From Bacteroidaceae bacterium (lineage in GTDB: Bacteria > Bacteroidota > Bacteroidia > Bacteroidales > Bacteroidaceae), in contig JAGAQY010000065.1 in the NCBI GenBank assembly GCA_017622495.1, forward strand, positions 1 to 37,835: a stretch of 37,835 bases of DNA, written 5' to 3'. The position numbers were made by a program, and so were the translations under genes. The notes below the pieces were generated by a model. It was not told the DNA's origin. It worked only from the letters and a program-made list of their open reading frames with translations, and did no database searches. Below are positions 8,512-16,364 of the stretch, piece by piece (position 1 is the stretch's first letter; the number at the start of each line of letters is the position of its first letter).

Positions 8512-8519
8512 CGAAGTTA
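8512..8519 (-). promoter_or_regulatory. Possible -7 element for the minus-strand efflux cluster
   Basis: The complement of 8512-8519 reads TAACTTCG, one mismatch from the Bacteroidetes -7 consensus TAnnTTTG. The -33 element is weak (CTTG at 8542-8545). Transcription would start near 8506, upstream of the permease at 8435. Confidence 0.35.
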
Positions 8520-8574
8520 AATGTTCGTGCAAGCACAATTGCAAGAAAAAATCGAAAAAATGCTTTTTTGAGTG

Positions 8575-8601
8575 AAAAGTGTCCAATTTTTTGACACTTT
8601 T
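8575..8601. promoter_or_regulatory. Perfect dyad AAAAGTGTC-N9-GACACTTTT, candidate regulator site
   Basis: Two perfect 9-bp arms (8575-8583 and 8593-8601) are separated by an AT-rich 9-bp centre, the spacing expected of a dimeric helix-turn-helix activator. It lies in the divergent region between the efflux permease and the response regulator, about 80 bases from each predicted transcription start. The Fis-type regulator encoded at 8720 is the obvious candidate ligand, by inference. Confidence 0.6.
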
Positions 8602-8656
8602 TGTTCGCGACTATCGATTTTTCCCTGTTTTTAGGGGTTATTCTCTGATTTCGGGG

Positions 8657-8664
8657 TATCTTTG
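8657..8664 (+). promoter_or_regulatory. -7 promoter element TATCTTTG
   Basis: TATCTTTG fits TAnnTTTG exactly. Only a T-rich stretch stands where TTTG would be expected upstream. A start near 8670 places the mRNA 5' end about 50 bases before the ATG at 8720 and excludes the upstream GTG-type extension at 8579. Confidence 0.5.
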
Positions 8665-8683
8665 CGACGAGAGTTGGAAACCT

Positions 8684-8715
8684 ATAAACTCAAAAACTAA
8701 AGAACTCATAAACTC
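8684..8715. repeat. 8-bp word array before the response regulator
   Basis: Four 8-bp words (ataaactc twice, with aaaaacta and aagaactc between) end four bases before the ATG at 8720. The words resemble the complement of the 16-bp repeat at 8445-8492 and the array at 37649-37676. Confidence 0.75.
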
Positions 8716-8719
8716 ACCT

Positions 8720-9508
8720 ATGATTGACGCAAAGATTATAGTCATTGACGACAATGCTGCTGTGCTGAAGACCATGGGCATCGTGCTCAAGGGGGCATTC
8801 TCCAAGGTAGTGACCGTGGAGGACCCACAACTGATACCTGCACTCATCGCTACAGGTGACGTGGATGCCGTGCTGCTCGACATGAACTTCGGGGCAGGAC
8901 GGCTCGATGGACAGGACGGACTCTTCTGGCTCAACCGTATCAAGCAGCGTAGCGGACTGGACAATCCGCCGGCGGTGGTGCTTATCACCGCCTTTGGCGA
9001 TGTGCCATTGGCCGTGGAGTCGCTCAAGCAGGGAGCCGACGACTTCGTGCAGAAGCCGTGGAACAACGAACGCCTGATACAGACGCTGACTGAGGTGATA
9101 GAGAAACGGCACAACACCTTGCCTGACGATATGAGTGTGGTGCGTGCCTATATACGTTCGCTCGTCAAGCGCTACTCGTCGACCTACTTCCGGCCCGAGC
9201 CTGAGGTTACCGATGATGCCATGGCACTACTGGTGAGGATGGCATGTGACGGTGAGTTTGGCCGACTGGAAGAGACCATCGAACGCACCATACTGCTGTG
9301 CCCTGATACGCAGTGGACGCGCGACATCATAGTGCCTGTAGAGGGTGGGGGCGAGCGCTCTACACTGACGCTGGAGGAGATGGAACAGCAGTTCATAAGC
9401 ACTGCATGGGAGGACTCGGGCCGCAACCTCTCGTCCGTGGCACAGAAACTCGGCGTAAGCCGCCAGACATTATACACTAAACTGAAGAAATATGGAGTCA
9501 TCCGTTAA
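8720..9508 (+). CDS. NtrC-type response regulator lacking the AAA+ ATPase core
   Basis: 262 residues from ATG 8720. The start is chosen because the receiver fold begins there and a predicted promoter lies just upstream. A complete receiver domain spans 1-125: acidic D10/D11, phospho-acceptor D54 in VLLDMNFG, T90 and K112 in FVQKPW. The segment at about 145-195 resembles the C-terminal lid of sigma-54 activators, with EETIERTILL matching the usual NVIER motif. A Fis-type helix-turn-helix follows at about 220-260 (ISTAWEDSGRN, VAQKLGVSRQTLYTKLKK). Walker A, the GAFTGA loop and Walker B are all missing, roughly 180 residues less than a full NtrC. It therefore cannot open sigma-54 promoters in the usual way and may act as a plain DNA-binding regulator. 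Overlaps the kinase gene by 17 nt. Confidence 0.93.
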   Translation: MIDAKIIVIDDNAAVLKTMGIVLKGAFSKVVTVEDPQLIPALIATGDVDAVLLDMNFGAGRLDGQDGLFWLNRIKQRSGLDNPPAVVLITAFGDVPLAVESLKQGADDFVQKPWNNERLIQTLTEVIEKRHNTLPDDMSVVRAYIRSLVKRYSSTYFRPEPEVTDDAMALLVRMACDGEFGRLEETIERTILLCPDTQWTRDIIVPVEGGGERSTLTLEEMEQQFISTAWEDSGRNLSSVAQKLGVSRQTLYTKLKKYGVIR

Positions 9509-10490
9509 CCGGCACTATACGTTGCACCTCATAGGCGCACTGCTCAGCCTGCTGCTCTCATACACGCTGCTGCTATACCTATTTATATATATAGATGACA
9601 AGCGGTGGGTGATCACCTCAATATTGGCACTGGGGTTGTCGGTAGCATGGCTATGCCGTGTACTGCGTTTCCCCTTGCGTCAGATGCACTACTTCCTCGG
9701 TGCCATCCGTGGGCACGACCTTACCATGCGCTTCCCCGCCTCCAAGGACCCGATGCTGGGACCTATAGGAGACGATATGAACCATATCCTGCAACAGTAC
9801 TGCGCCGAAAGTCAAGAACTGGAGTGGCGCAAGAAACACTATGACCGCATGCTGCGTGTGATGACGCACGAACTGCGTAATACCGTGGCACCTATCGTCT
9901 CGCTTACGAAGGATGTGCTGAGTCGTCCCGATGAGTACGACCCTGAGCGCATACACGAGTGCTTTACCATCATCAACGAGCAGGCCGAAGGCATCAATAG
10001 CTTCCTCGCCTCATACCATCAGCTGACCAATGTGCCTGAGCCGGTGTGCCGTCATATCGTAGTCAAGGACCTCTTAGCCAAGCTCGGCCGCTTGCTACGC
10101 AATGAGACCGGACCGTGCGAACTGGAGCTCAACGCTCCGGCCGAGATGCAGCTCTATGCCGACCCGCATCTGCTGACACTTACCCTCATCAACCTCGTGC
10201 GCAATGCCGCCCAGGCGCTCGAAGGGTGTGGCGAAGCACGTATCGAGGTGCGTGCCACACTGGCCGATGGCGTGCCCTACATTACGGTTACGGACAATGG
10301 ACCCGGTATCCCTGAGAACCGAATCGAACATGTGTTTGAACCCTTCTATTCCACCAAAAAGAATGGTTCGGGCATAGGCCTTGCCTTGGCTTATCAGATT
10401 ATGATGGCGCATGGCGGTAGCATCACTGCCGTGTCGCGACCCAATGTTTGCACTACCTTCACGTTGCAGTTTGTAAACAAGCTTCGCTAA
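9492..10490 (+). CDS. Sensor histidine kinase
   Basis: 332 residues. Two membrane helices with almost no periplasmic loop are visible (about 10-33 and 40-57), and a short HAMP-like linker follows (about 58-105). The dimerisation helix carries phospho-acceptor H126 in RVMTHELRN. The HATPase domain shows the N box (NLVRNAAQAL, N238), G1 (DNGPGIP, 268-274), an F box (FEPFYSTKK) and G2 (GSGIGLAL). With so little outside the membrane, the signal is probably sensed within or through the membrane, perhaps from the adjacent pump. It is translated from an ATG inside the end of the regulator gene, so the two are almost certainly coexpressed partners. Confidence 0.95.
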   Translation: MESSVNRHYTLHLIGALLSLLLSYTLLLYLFIYIDDKRWVITSILALGLSVAWLCRVLRFPLRQMHYFLGAIRGHDLTMRFPASKDPMLGPIGDDMNHILQQYCAESQELEWRKKHYDRMLRVMTHELRNTVAPIVSLTKDVLSRPDEYDPERIHECFTIINEQAEGINSFLASYHQLTNVPEPVCRHIVVKDLLAKLGRLLRNETGPCELELNAPAEMQLYADPHLLTLTLINLVRNAAQALEGCGEARIEVRATLADGVPYITVTDNGPGIPENRIEHVFEPFYSTKKNGSGIGLALAYQIMMAHGGSITAVSRPNVCTTFTLQFVNKLR

Positions 10491-10549
10491 TTCGAAAAAA
10501 TGTTGTACCTTTATGCCTTGAATTAAGTAGACATGGTTACTTTAGGTTC

Positions 10550-10577
10550 ATAATTCATAATTAATAATTCATAATTA
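10550..10577. repeat. 7-bp word array before the YigZ-family gene
   Basis: Alternating words ataattc and ataatta, two of each, give a 14-bp direct repeat in two copies. Exactly seven more bases separate the array from the TTG start codon at 10585. Confidence 0.85.
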
Positions 10578-10584
10578 AGTCAAC

Positions 10585-11196
10585 TTGGATACATACAAGA
10601 CGATAGTAGCGCCGTGCGAGGGCGTGTTCACCGAGAAGCGTAGCAAGTTCATTGCTATGGCATTCCCCGTGACTACGCTGGAGCAGATCAAGGAGCACCT
10701 TGCCGAGTGCCAGAAGAGGTACTTCGACGCGCGGCACGTGTGCTATGCCTATATGCTGGGGCATGAGCGAACGAACTTCCGCGCCAACGACAACGGCGAG
10801 CCGTCGGGCACGGCGGGGCGCCCCATCTTGGGTGCCATCAACAGCCGCGAGCTGACGGACATACTCGTCGTTGTGGTGCGCTACTTCGGCGGCATCAAGC
10901 TGGGCACGGGCGGACTCATCGTAGCCTATAAGGCGGCAGCAGCTGAGGCGCTCGACGTGGCCGAGGTGGTGGAGAAGACGGTGGACCTGACACTGGATGT
11001 GTACTTTGAGTACCCGATGATGAACGAGGTGATGCGCATCGTGAAGGAGGAGGGCCCCGCAGTGGTGGAGCAGGACTTCCAGATGGATTGCCGCATACGC
11101 CTGTCGATACGTGCCTCGCGCATGCCTCGCCTGCGCGAACGCTATGAGCAGCTGGCGCTGGAGACGGGACGCATCAGGATAGGGGAAGAGGAATAG
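10585..11196 (+). CDS. yigZ: YigZ / IMPACT family protein (UPF0029)
   Basis: 203 residues. The N-terminal UPF0029 domain is clear: the opening YKTIVAPCEGVFTEKRSKFI, then DNGEPSGTAGRPI near residue 75 and VVVRYFGGIKLGTGGL near 95, all family hallmarks. A smaller DUF1949-like ferredoxin-fold domain follows (about 135-200). Bacterial members are thought to be linked to translation or ribosome-related regulation, but the molecular role is not settled. The start is unusual: an in-frame TAA lies just upstream and the only codon that keeps the conserved N-terminus is TTG at 10585. Convergent with glyA across a shared terminator. Confidence 0.92.
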   Translation: MDTYKTIVAPCEGVFTEKRSKFIAMAFPVTTLEQIKEHLAECQKRYFDARHVCYAYMLGHERTNFRANDNGEPSGTAGRPILGAINSRELTDILVVVVRYFGGIKLGTGGLIVAYKAAAAEALDVAEVVEKTVDLTLDVYFEYPMMNEVMRIVKEEGPAVVEQDFQMDCRIRLSIRASRMPRLRERYEQLALETGRIRIGEEE

Positions 11197-11219
11197 ATTC
11201 TCGCAAATATTACCAAAAT

Positions 11220-11250
11220 AAAAGGCGACATACGAGGTATGCCGCCTTTT
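11220..11250. terminator. Bidirectional terminator between yigZ and glyA
   Basis: A 14-bp stem with one mismatch (AAAAGGCGACATAC against GTATGCCGCCTTTT) and a 3-nt loop. Flanking A and T runs are present in both directions, as expected between two convergent genes. Confidence 0.8.
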
Positions 11251-11269
11251 GTGTTATGTTGTTTGATGT

Positions 11270-12550
11270 TTAGTATGCAAACAGGGGGTAGTCCTTCATC
11301 TTGTCGTTGACGCGGGCGCGAACGCTGGCGATAACCTCTTCGTTGTCTACGTTGGAGAGTACGGTCTCGATCATCTCGGCAATCTCTACCATGAGGTCTT
11401 CCTTGGCTCCACGGGTGGTGATGGCAGGGGTGCCGAGGCGGATACCTGAGGTCTGGAAGGCTGAGCGAGTATCGAAGGGCACCATGTTCTTGTTGACGGT
11501 GATATCGGCCGATACGAGTGCCTTCTCGGCTACCTTACCGGTGAGGTCGGGATACTTCTCGCGAAGGTCTACCAGCATGCTATGGTTGTCGGTGCCGCCC
11601 GATACGATGGTGAAGCCGCGGGCGATGAGGGCCTCGGCCAGGGCCTTGGCATTCTTCTGCACCTGTGCCTGATACTCCTTGTACTCGGGTTGCAGGGCCT
11701 CGCCGAAGGCTACGGCCTTGGCGGCGATGACATGCTCGAGCGGTCCGCCCTGGATGCCGGGGAATACGGCTGAGTCGAGCAGGGCAGACATCATCTTTAC
11801 CTCGCCCTTCGGAGTGGTCTTGCCCCAAGGGTTGGGGAAGTCCTTACCCATCATGATGACACCGCCACGAGGGCCGCGGAGGGTCTTATGGGTGGTAGAG
11901 GTTACGATGTGGGCATACTTGACGGGGTTGTCGAGCAGGCCGGCTGCGATGAGACCTGCGGGGTGAGCCATATCAATCATGAGGATAGCACCTACCTTGT
12001 CGGCAATCTCGCGCATGCGCTTGTAGTCCCACTCGCGTGAGTAGGCCGAGCCGCCACCGACGATGAGCTTGGGCTGCTCGCGCAGGGCTACCTCTTCCAT
12101 CTGGTCGTAGTCCACACGGCCAGTCTCCTTGCAGAGGTTATACTCGCAGGGGGTGTAGAGGATACCTGATGTGTTGACGAGCGAACCGTGTGAGAGGTGT
12201 CCGCCATGGGCGAGGTTGAGGCCCATGAACTTGTCGCCAGGATTGAGGCAGGCGAGGAATACGGCTGCATTGGCCTGAGCGCCTGAGTGGGGCTGCACGT
12301 TGGCCCACTCGGCTCCGAAGAGCTCTTTCAGACGGTCGATAGCGAGCTGTTCGCTCTTGTCTACCACCTCGCAACCGCCATAGTAACGGCGTCCGGGGTA
12401 GCCCTCGGCATATTTGTTGGTCATACACGAACCCATGGCCTGCATCACTTGGTCGCTGACAAAGTTCTCTGATGCGATGAGCTCGATACCTTTGAGTTGT
12501 CTCTGATGTTCTTCTTCAATCAAGTTGAATACTAAATCGTCTCTTTTCAT
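11270..12550 (-). CDS. glyA: Serine hydroxymethyltransferase
   Basis: 426 residues, the normal length. It converts serine and tetrahydrofolate to glycine and 5,10-methylene-tetrahydrofolate in the cytoplasm, the main source of one-carbon units. Family signatures are present in order: ELIASENF (23-30), [15 protein letters not shown] (47-61), [10 protein letters not shown] (85-94), [12 protein letters not shown] and the PLP-binding block [15 protein letters not shown]. In that block K222 is the expected Schiff-base lysine. No unusual features; a single gene with its own promoter and terminator. Confidence 0.98.
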   Translation of the reverse strand: MKRDDLVFNLIEEEHQRQLKGIELIASENFVSDQVMQAMGSCMTNKYAEGYPGRRYYGGCEVVDKSEQLAIDRLKELFGAEWANVQPHSGAQANAAVFLACLNPGDKFMGLNLAHGGHLSHGSLVNTSGILYTPCEYNLCKETGRVDYDQMEEVALREQPKLIVGGGSAYSREWDYKRMREIADKVGAILMIDMAHPAGLIAAGLLDNPVKYAHIVTSTTHKTLRGPRGGVIMMGKDFPNPWGKTTPKGEVKMMSALLDSAVFPGIQGGPLEHVIAAKAVAFGEALQPEYKEYQAQVQKNAKALAEALIARGFTIVSGGTDNHSMLVDLREKYPDLTGKVAEKALVSADITVNKNMVPFDTRSAFQTSGIRLGTPAITTRGAKEDLMVEIAEMIETVLSNVDNEEVIASVRARVNDKMKDYPLFAY

Positions 12551-12605
12551 CTTTCCTAATATTTTAATACCTATTTTTTGATATGTTCAGACTAAAATTA
12601 GTTTG

Positions 12606-12613
12606 CAAAAATA
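12606..12613 (-). promoter_or_regulatory. -7 promoter element for glyA
   Basis: The complement of 12606-12613 reads TATTTTTG, an exact fit to TAnnTTTG. An ATTG sequence about 23 bases further upstream is a weak -33 candidate. Transcription would start near 12600, giving a 5' leader of about 50 bases. Confidence 0.45.
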
Positions 12614-12749
12614 TATAAAATAGATGAGACGTGGAACAATTTGTAAAAAAAACATTCCGTTTTTAATCTTTTTGTTGCTTGCGTAGTCTCTATTGTATAT
12701 AATGGATGTTAACGAATGTTTTTCGTGCTGAAATTAAAAATATTAGTTG

Positions 12750-12757
12750 TAATTTTG
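12750..12757 (+). promoter_or_regulatory. -7 promoter element for the second efflux operon
   Basis: TAATTTTG fits TAnnTTTG exactly; the -33 element is poor. The expected start, near 12763, lies at the TTG codon at 12762, which argues for translation from the ATG at 12792. Confidence 0.45.
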
Positions 12758-12791
12758 TAAATTGATAGAATATTTAAAAGTTTTTGTTCCG

Positions 12792-13991
12792 ATGTTTGGT
12801 GGCAGAAGATGCGTGCTGTCGGCAATGGCAGCAATAGGAGTGTTGTTGGCTTCGTGTTCGTCTGGTGAGGATGGGGCGTTGCCTACGTATGCCATTGAAC
12901 GTACGGCATACGAAGATGTATTAGTCGTAGAAGGTCAGACTGAGTCGGTCAATTCGCTCAATGTCAATTGCCCTCCCGATGTGGATGGTACTATCATCAG
13001 TATTGTAGAGAGCGGTACCCTGGTAAAAGAGGGCGACGTGGTGTGTGAGATCGAAGACGTGAACGTGGCCAATAATTTTGAGGAGCTTACACTGGACCTG
13101 GAATCGGCTTATGCGGAACTGGAAAAATTGAATGCTTCGCAGCGCCTGGAAGCTGCGTTGCTTGAGGCTCAGGTGAAAAACAATGATGCCGAGACCATGC
13201 TTGCCGGTTTTGATTCCATACAGATGCTATATATGAGTCCCGTAGAACGCAGGACCAAGGAACTGCAGCTGGAACGTGCACGTATAGAACGTGAGCGCCT
13301 GCTCAAGAAGGTGGATGCCACAAAGGTGATGCAGAAAACCGATGTGATGCGTATAGAGAAACGTATAGAGCGCATCAAGCGCCGTCTCGAAACAGAGAAG
13401 GAACGCAAGGAGTCGCTCATACTGCGGGCGCCAAAAGATGGAATCGTCGTGCGCGCCAAACTATGGCCATGGGGAGACAAGACGTGGACTATAGGTGATA
13501 ATGTATGGGATGGGCGAGTAGTAGTGACGATGCCCGACTTTGACTCCATAAAAGTAATCATCTATGTACAGGAAACTGATTTCAAGCGTCTGCACATGGG
13601 AGACTCGGTAATGTATACGTTTGATGCCATTCCGGGCAACCGTGGATGGGGCCGTATTACCAAGTTGGCCTCTGTGGGAATGGCGCGTACCGAGGGGTCG
13701 CAGGTGAAGACCTTTGAGGTGGAGGCTTCGATAGATTCGCTGTTGGCACCCGTAGAACCCGGATTGAGTGCCCGCAGCCATATCTATATGAAGCATATCC
13801 CCGATGTGATAGTAGTGCCCACCATCAGTATCTTTGATGAGGACTCGTTGAAGGTCGTATATGTGAAGAAAGGCCGCAAGTATGAGGAACGTGAGGTGAA
13901 ATTAGGTATAGGTTCGCCCAAGATGACAATCATAGATGAGGGTCTTGCTACGGGAGAGCAGATAGCACTGATAAGGCCGAAAGAGAAATGA
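12792..13991 (+). CDS. Lipoprotein periplasmic adaptor 1 of efflux operon (HlyD family)
   Basis: 399 residues from ATG 12792. A TTG ten codons upstream is possible, but the signal peptide fits the ATG better: MFGGRRC, a hydrophobic core, then the lipobox LLASC at about residues 18-22, predicting a lipid-anchored periplasmic protein. A barrel-sandwich half (about 55-90, with GTLVKEGDVVCEIEDVNV), a long coiled-coil region (about 95-220) and the second half (LRAPKDGIVVRAKLWPWGDK) are visible. A beta-barrel domain and a membrane-proximal domain ending near the C-terminus follow. First of three consecutive, divergent adaptor genes before a MacB-type permease, ATPase and TolC-type protein. Confidence 0.9.
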   Translation: MFGGRRCVLSAMAAIGVLLASCSSGEDGALPTYAIERTAYEDVLVVEGQTESVNSLNVNCPPDVDGTIISIVESGTLVKEGDVVCEIEDVNVANNFEELTLDLESAYAELEKLNASQRLEAALLEAQVKNNDAETMLAGFDSIQMLYMSPVERRTKELQLERARIERERLLKKVDATKVMQKTDVMRIEKRIERIKRRLETEKERKESLILRAPKDGIVVRAKLWPWGDKTWTIGDNVWDGRVVVTMPDFDSIKVIIYVQETDFKRLHMGDSVMYTFDAIPGNRGWGRITKLASVGMARTEGSQVKTFEVEASIDSLLAPVEPGLSARSHIYMKHIPDVIVVPTISIFDEDSLKVVYVKKGRKYEEREVKLGIGSPKMTIIDEGLATGEQIALIRPKEK

Positions 13992-14058
13992 ACATAAATA
14001 GGGTGTACAGGCTTGTCTTTGGCCACACTCTGCTGATATCTGAAATAATATATATAAT

Positions 14059-15291
14059 ATGAATAGGAAAAAACTGACAAAATCGCTTGTTATGCTACTG
14101 TTTCTTGCGGCTACTATGGGTGCCTGCGGAAAGAAGGAGGCACAGAGTGTACCCGAAGCCAAAGTGGAACATGGCACCTTCTATATAGACATCTATGAGG
14201 AGGGCGAGATTGAGGCTATCAATTCGATTAATATCTCATCGCCAAATATCCCATGGCGATTTGGCAACCTGAAGATCTCAAATATTGTGACTGATGGCGC
14301 TCAGGTGAAAGCAGGTGATACACTTATCACCTTTGACCCCTCGGAGGTGCGCAAGGCAATACTCGACTATGAAGACCGCCTTATTGTAAGCAATGCCGAG
14401 CTGGAGAAGATGCTGGCACAGCACGAACTGGATATGGAGGAACTCAATGCCGACTATGAGGTGACACGCATATCGCATGAGATAACCCGTATGCAGCTCG
14501 AGTCAGCCGCGCACGAGAGCGATATCAAGCGTCGCGAGATTAAGCTGAACCTCGATAAGGCGGATATCTCATTGGCCCGTGCGAAGGAGCAGATAGAAAA
14601 CCGCAGAAAGATACAGGTGGAGGAGGTGAAGCAGAAGCGCTTGTCGATACGTCAGGATGAGGAGCGACTGGAAGAGGCATACAGCACGCTTGACAAGCTG
14701 TTTGTCATTGCCCCGTCGCCCGGTATTGCCATTATCTCGCGTAACTGGAGTACCGACAACAAGTTCCAACTGGGCGACCAGTGCTGGTCGTCGCAGCAAC
14801 TGATACAGTTGCCCGACCTCTCCACGCTGAAGGCAAAGGTTAGTATCAATGAGGTGGATATCTCACAGGTGACCAAGGGACTGAAGGTGCAGATTCGCCC
14901 CGATGCCTTCTCGGACAGTACATTCACCGGCTACGTGGCTACTGTTGCCAATCTGGCACAGAACAAGGACAATAGGTCGAATATCAAGGTTTTCCCGGTA
15001 GAGATTGTTATCAATGAATATAATAAGAACCTGTTGCCAGGACTTACGGTGAGTTGCCGCATTATCGTGGATGAGATACCTGATGTGAAGTATGTTCCGC
15101 TCGAGGCGCTACATGTCGAGGGTGATAAGAGTTATGTGTTCAAGAAGTCTGTAGGGGGATATGATAAAGTAGAGGTACGTACCGGTCAATCAAACTCAGA
15201 CTATGTAATCATTGAGTCGGGACTTGGCAAGCATGACCGCGTAGCACTGATTGACCCGACAACATTGGCAAAGAAGGAGGAGAAGAAATGA
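14059..15291 (+). CDS. Lipoprotein periplasmic adaptor 2 of efflux operon (HlyD family)
   Basis: 410 residues. Signal peptide with a likely lipobox at MGAC (about residues 20-23), followed by GKKEAQSVPEAKVEHGTFYI. Barrel-sandwich sequence flanks a coiled-coil hairpin at about 105-210 (many Glu, Arg, Lys and Leu). The second lipoyl half reads APSPGIAIISRNWSTDNKFQ, with an aromatic insertion similar in place to that of adaptor 1 (WPWGD). The beta-barrel and C-terminal domains follow. The gene starts 67 bases after adaptor 1 and its stop overlaps the start of adaptor 3 by 4 nt (ATGA), so it is translationally coupled to it. Confidence 0.9.
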   Translation: MNRKKLTKSLVMLLFLAATMGACGKKEAQSVPEAKVEHGTFYIDIYEEGEIEAINSINISSPNIPWRFGNLKISNIVTDGAQVKAGDTLITFDPSEVRKAILDYEDRLIVSNAELEKMLAQHELDMEELNADYEVTRISHEITRMQLESAAHESDIKRREIKLNLDKADISLARAKEQIENRRKIQVEEVKQKRLSIRQDEERLEEAYSTLDKLFVIAPSPGIAIISRNWSTDNKFQLGDQCWSSQQLIQLPDLSTLKAKVSINEVDISQVTKGLKVQIRPDAFSDSTFTGYVATVANLAQNKDNRSNIKVFPVEIVINEYNKNLLPGLTVSCRIIVDEIPDVKYVPLEALHVEGDKSYVFKKSVGGYDKVEVRTGQSNSDYVIIESGLGKHDRVALIDPTTLAKKEEKK

Positions 15292-16295
15292 AACGCATAG
15301 CTAAATACCTGTTTCTGGTGCCGTTGCTCGTGTCATGTAAGGGCGGTATCTTTGGCGGTGCTGATGGTGCAGACCGGGAACAGAGGACAATCGTGGAGAC
15401 AGGTGAACTGTCGGCCGTGCGCACCAAAGCATTTGTGCTGCCTCGTTTCGGACGTTTCGGCTCATTCCGCATCATCGGACTCGCTGAGCATGGTAAGGTG
15501 ATACATGAGGGCGACTCGGTAATCCAACTCGACCCGGCCGATGTGACCAAGTATATCGTGGATCGTGAAACAGCGTTGGAGTCGCAGCTTGCCTCGCTGG
15601 AGAAGATGATGGTAAACCAGGAAAACCGCGATAGTGAGGCCGAGTCGACCATCAAGTCAGAACTGGCTACATACGAATTGCGTAAACTGACCTATGAGGC
15701 TGCAAAGTTTGAGTCGGAACGTACGAAGCGAATCAAGGAACTGGAGTTTCAACAGGCTACGATTCAGCTTAATCTCGCAAAGCGGCGCCTTGAACTCAAC
15801 TCTATAATCAATGAAAATGACCTGAAGATACAGCAGATACGCGTAGAGCAGATTAAGAAGGATATACAGAATGCGTATGACATTATTCCTCAATTGACCA
15901 TACGAAGCACTATCCCCGGGATATTCCAGATTACCCGTAACCGTCGCACCGACCAACTGCTCAAGATTGGTGATGAGGTGTATCGTGGCAACACGATGGC
16001 CAGCGTACCTGACCTGACATGGATGAAGGTGGAGACACAAATCAATGAAAACGATTTCCTGCGTATTAAGAAGGGCGATAAGGTACTCGTGCGGCTCGAT
16101 GCACTGCCCGAGGTGGCATTCGAAGGAGAAATCTCCAATGTAGGCCTCTTCTGCCATGCGAAGGATCGTAACAAACCTCGTCAAAAGGTGTTTGATGTGG
16201 AGGTGCGTCTTTTGGTGTCAGACGAGCGGCTGAAGCCGGGTATGACCGTTAGTTGTGAATTCATAGAGGAGGGGAAGAAGAAATCTAAGTCCTAA
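15288..16295 (+). CDS. Lipoprotein periplasmic adaptor 3 of efflux operon (HlyD family)
   Basis: 335 residues, the shortest of the three adaptors. Signal peptide MKRIAKYLFLVPLLVSC has a lipobox LVSC, then a Gly-rich linker (KGGIFGGADG). Barrel-sandwich halves (about 60-90 and 205-235, the latter IRSTIPGIFQITRNRRTDQL) flank a coiled-coil at about 100-195. The beta-barrel domain ends at about 325, and the protein stops soon after, so most of the C-terminal membrane-proximal domain found in adaptors 1 and 2 is absent. It starts in the ATGA overlap with adaptor 2. Confidence 0.88.
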   Translation: MKRIAKYLFLVPLLVSCKGGIFGGADGADREQRTIVETGELSAVRTKAFVLPRFGRFGSFRIIGLAEHGKVIHEGDSVIQLDPADVTKYIVDRETALESQLASLEKMMVNQENRDSEAESTIKSELATYELRKLTYEAAKFESERTKRIKELEFQQATIQLNLAKRRLELNSIINENDLKIQQIRVEQIKKDIQNAYDIIPQLTIRSTIPGIFQITRNRRTDQLLKIGDEVYRGNTMASVPDLTWMKVETQINENDFLRIKKGDKVLVRLDALPEVAFEGEISNVGLFCHAKDRNKPRQKVFDVEVRLLVSDERLKPGMTVSCEFIEEGKKKSKS

Positions 16296-16364
16296 AAATC
16301 ACCTGGAAACGCTATGTTATATAGGAAATCCTGGGAGAAATAGGATAATATAAAGAAAAACAAT

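Noticed and set aside
8505..8670. Sigma-54 promoter next to the NtrC-type regulator
   Set aside because: The nearest match (TTGC ... TTGC on the minus strand around 8530-8545) has the wrong spacing and lacks GG at -24; the regulator also lacks its ATPase domain.
8579..8719. N-terminal extension of the response regulator
   Set aside because: It would start upstream of the predicted promoter, run through the dyad and word array, and precede a complete receiver domain.
12762..12791. TTG start for adaptor 1
   Set aside because: The predicted transcription start is at this codon and the signal peptide is well formed from the ATG at 12792.
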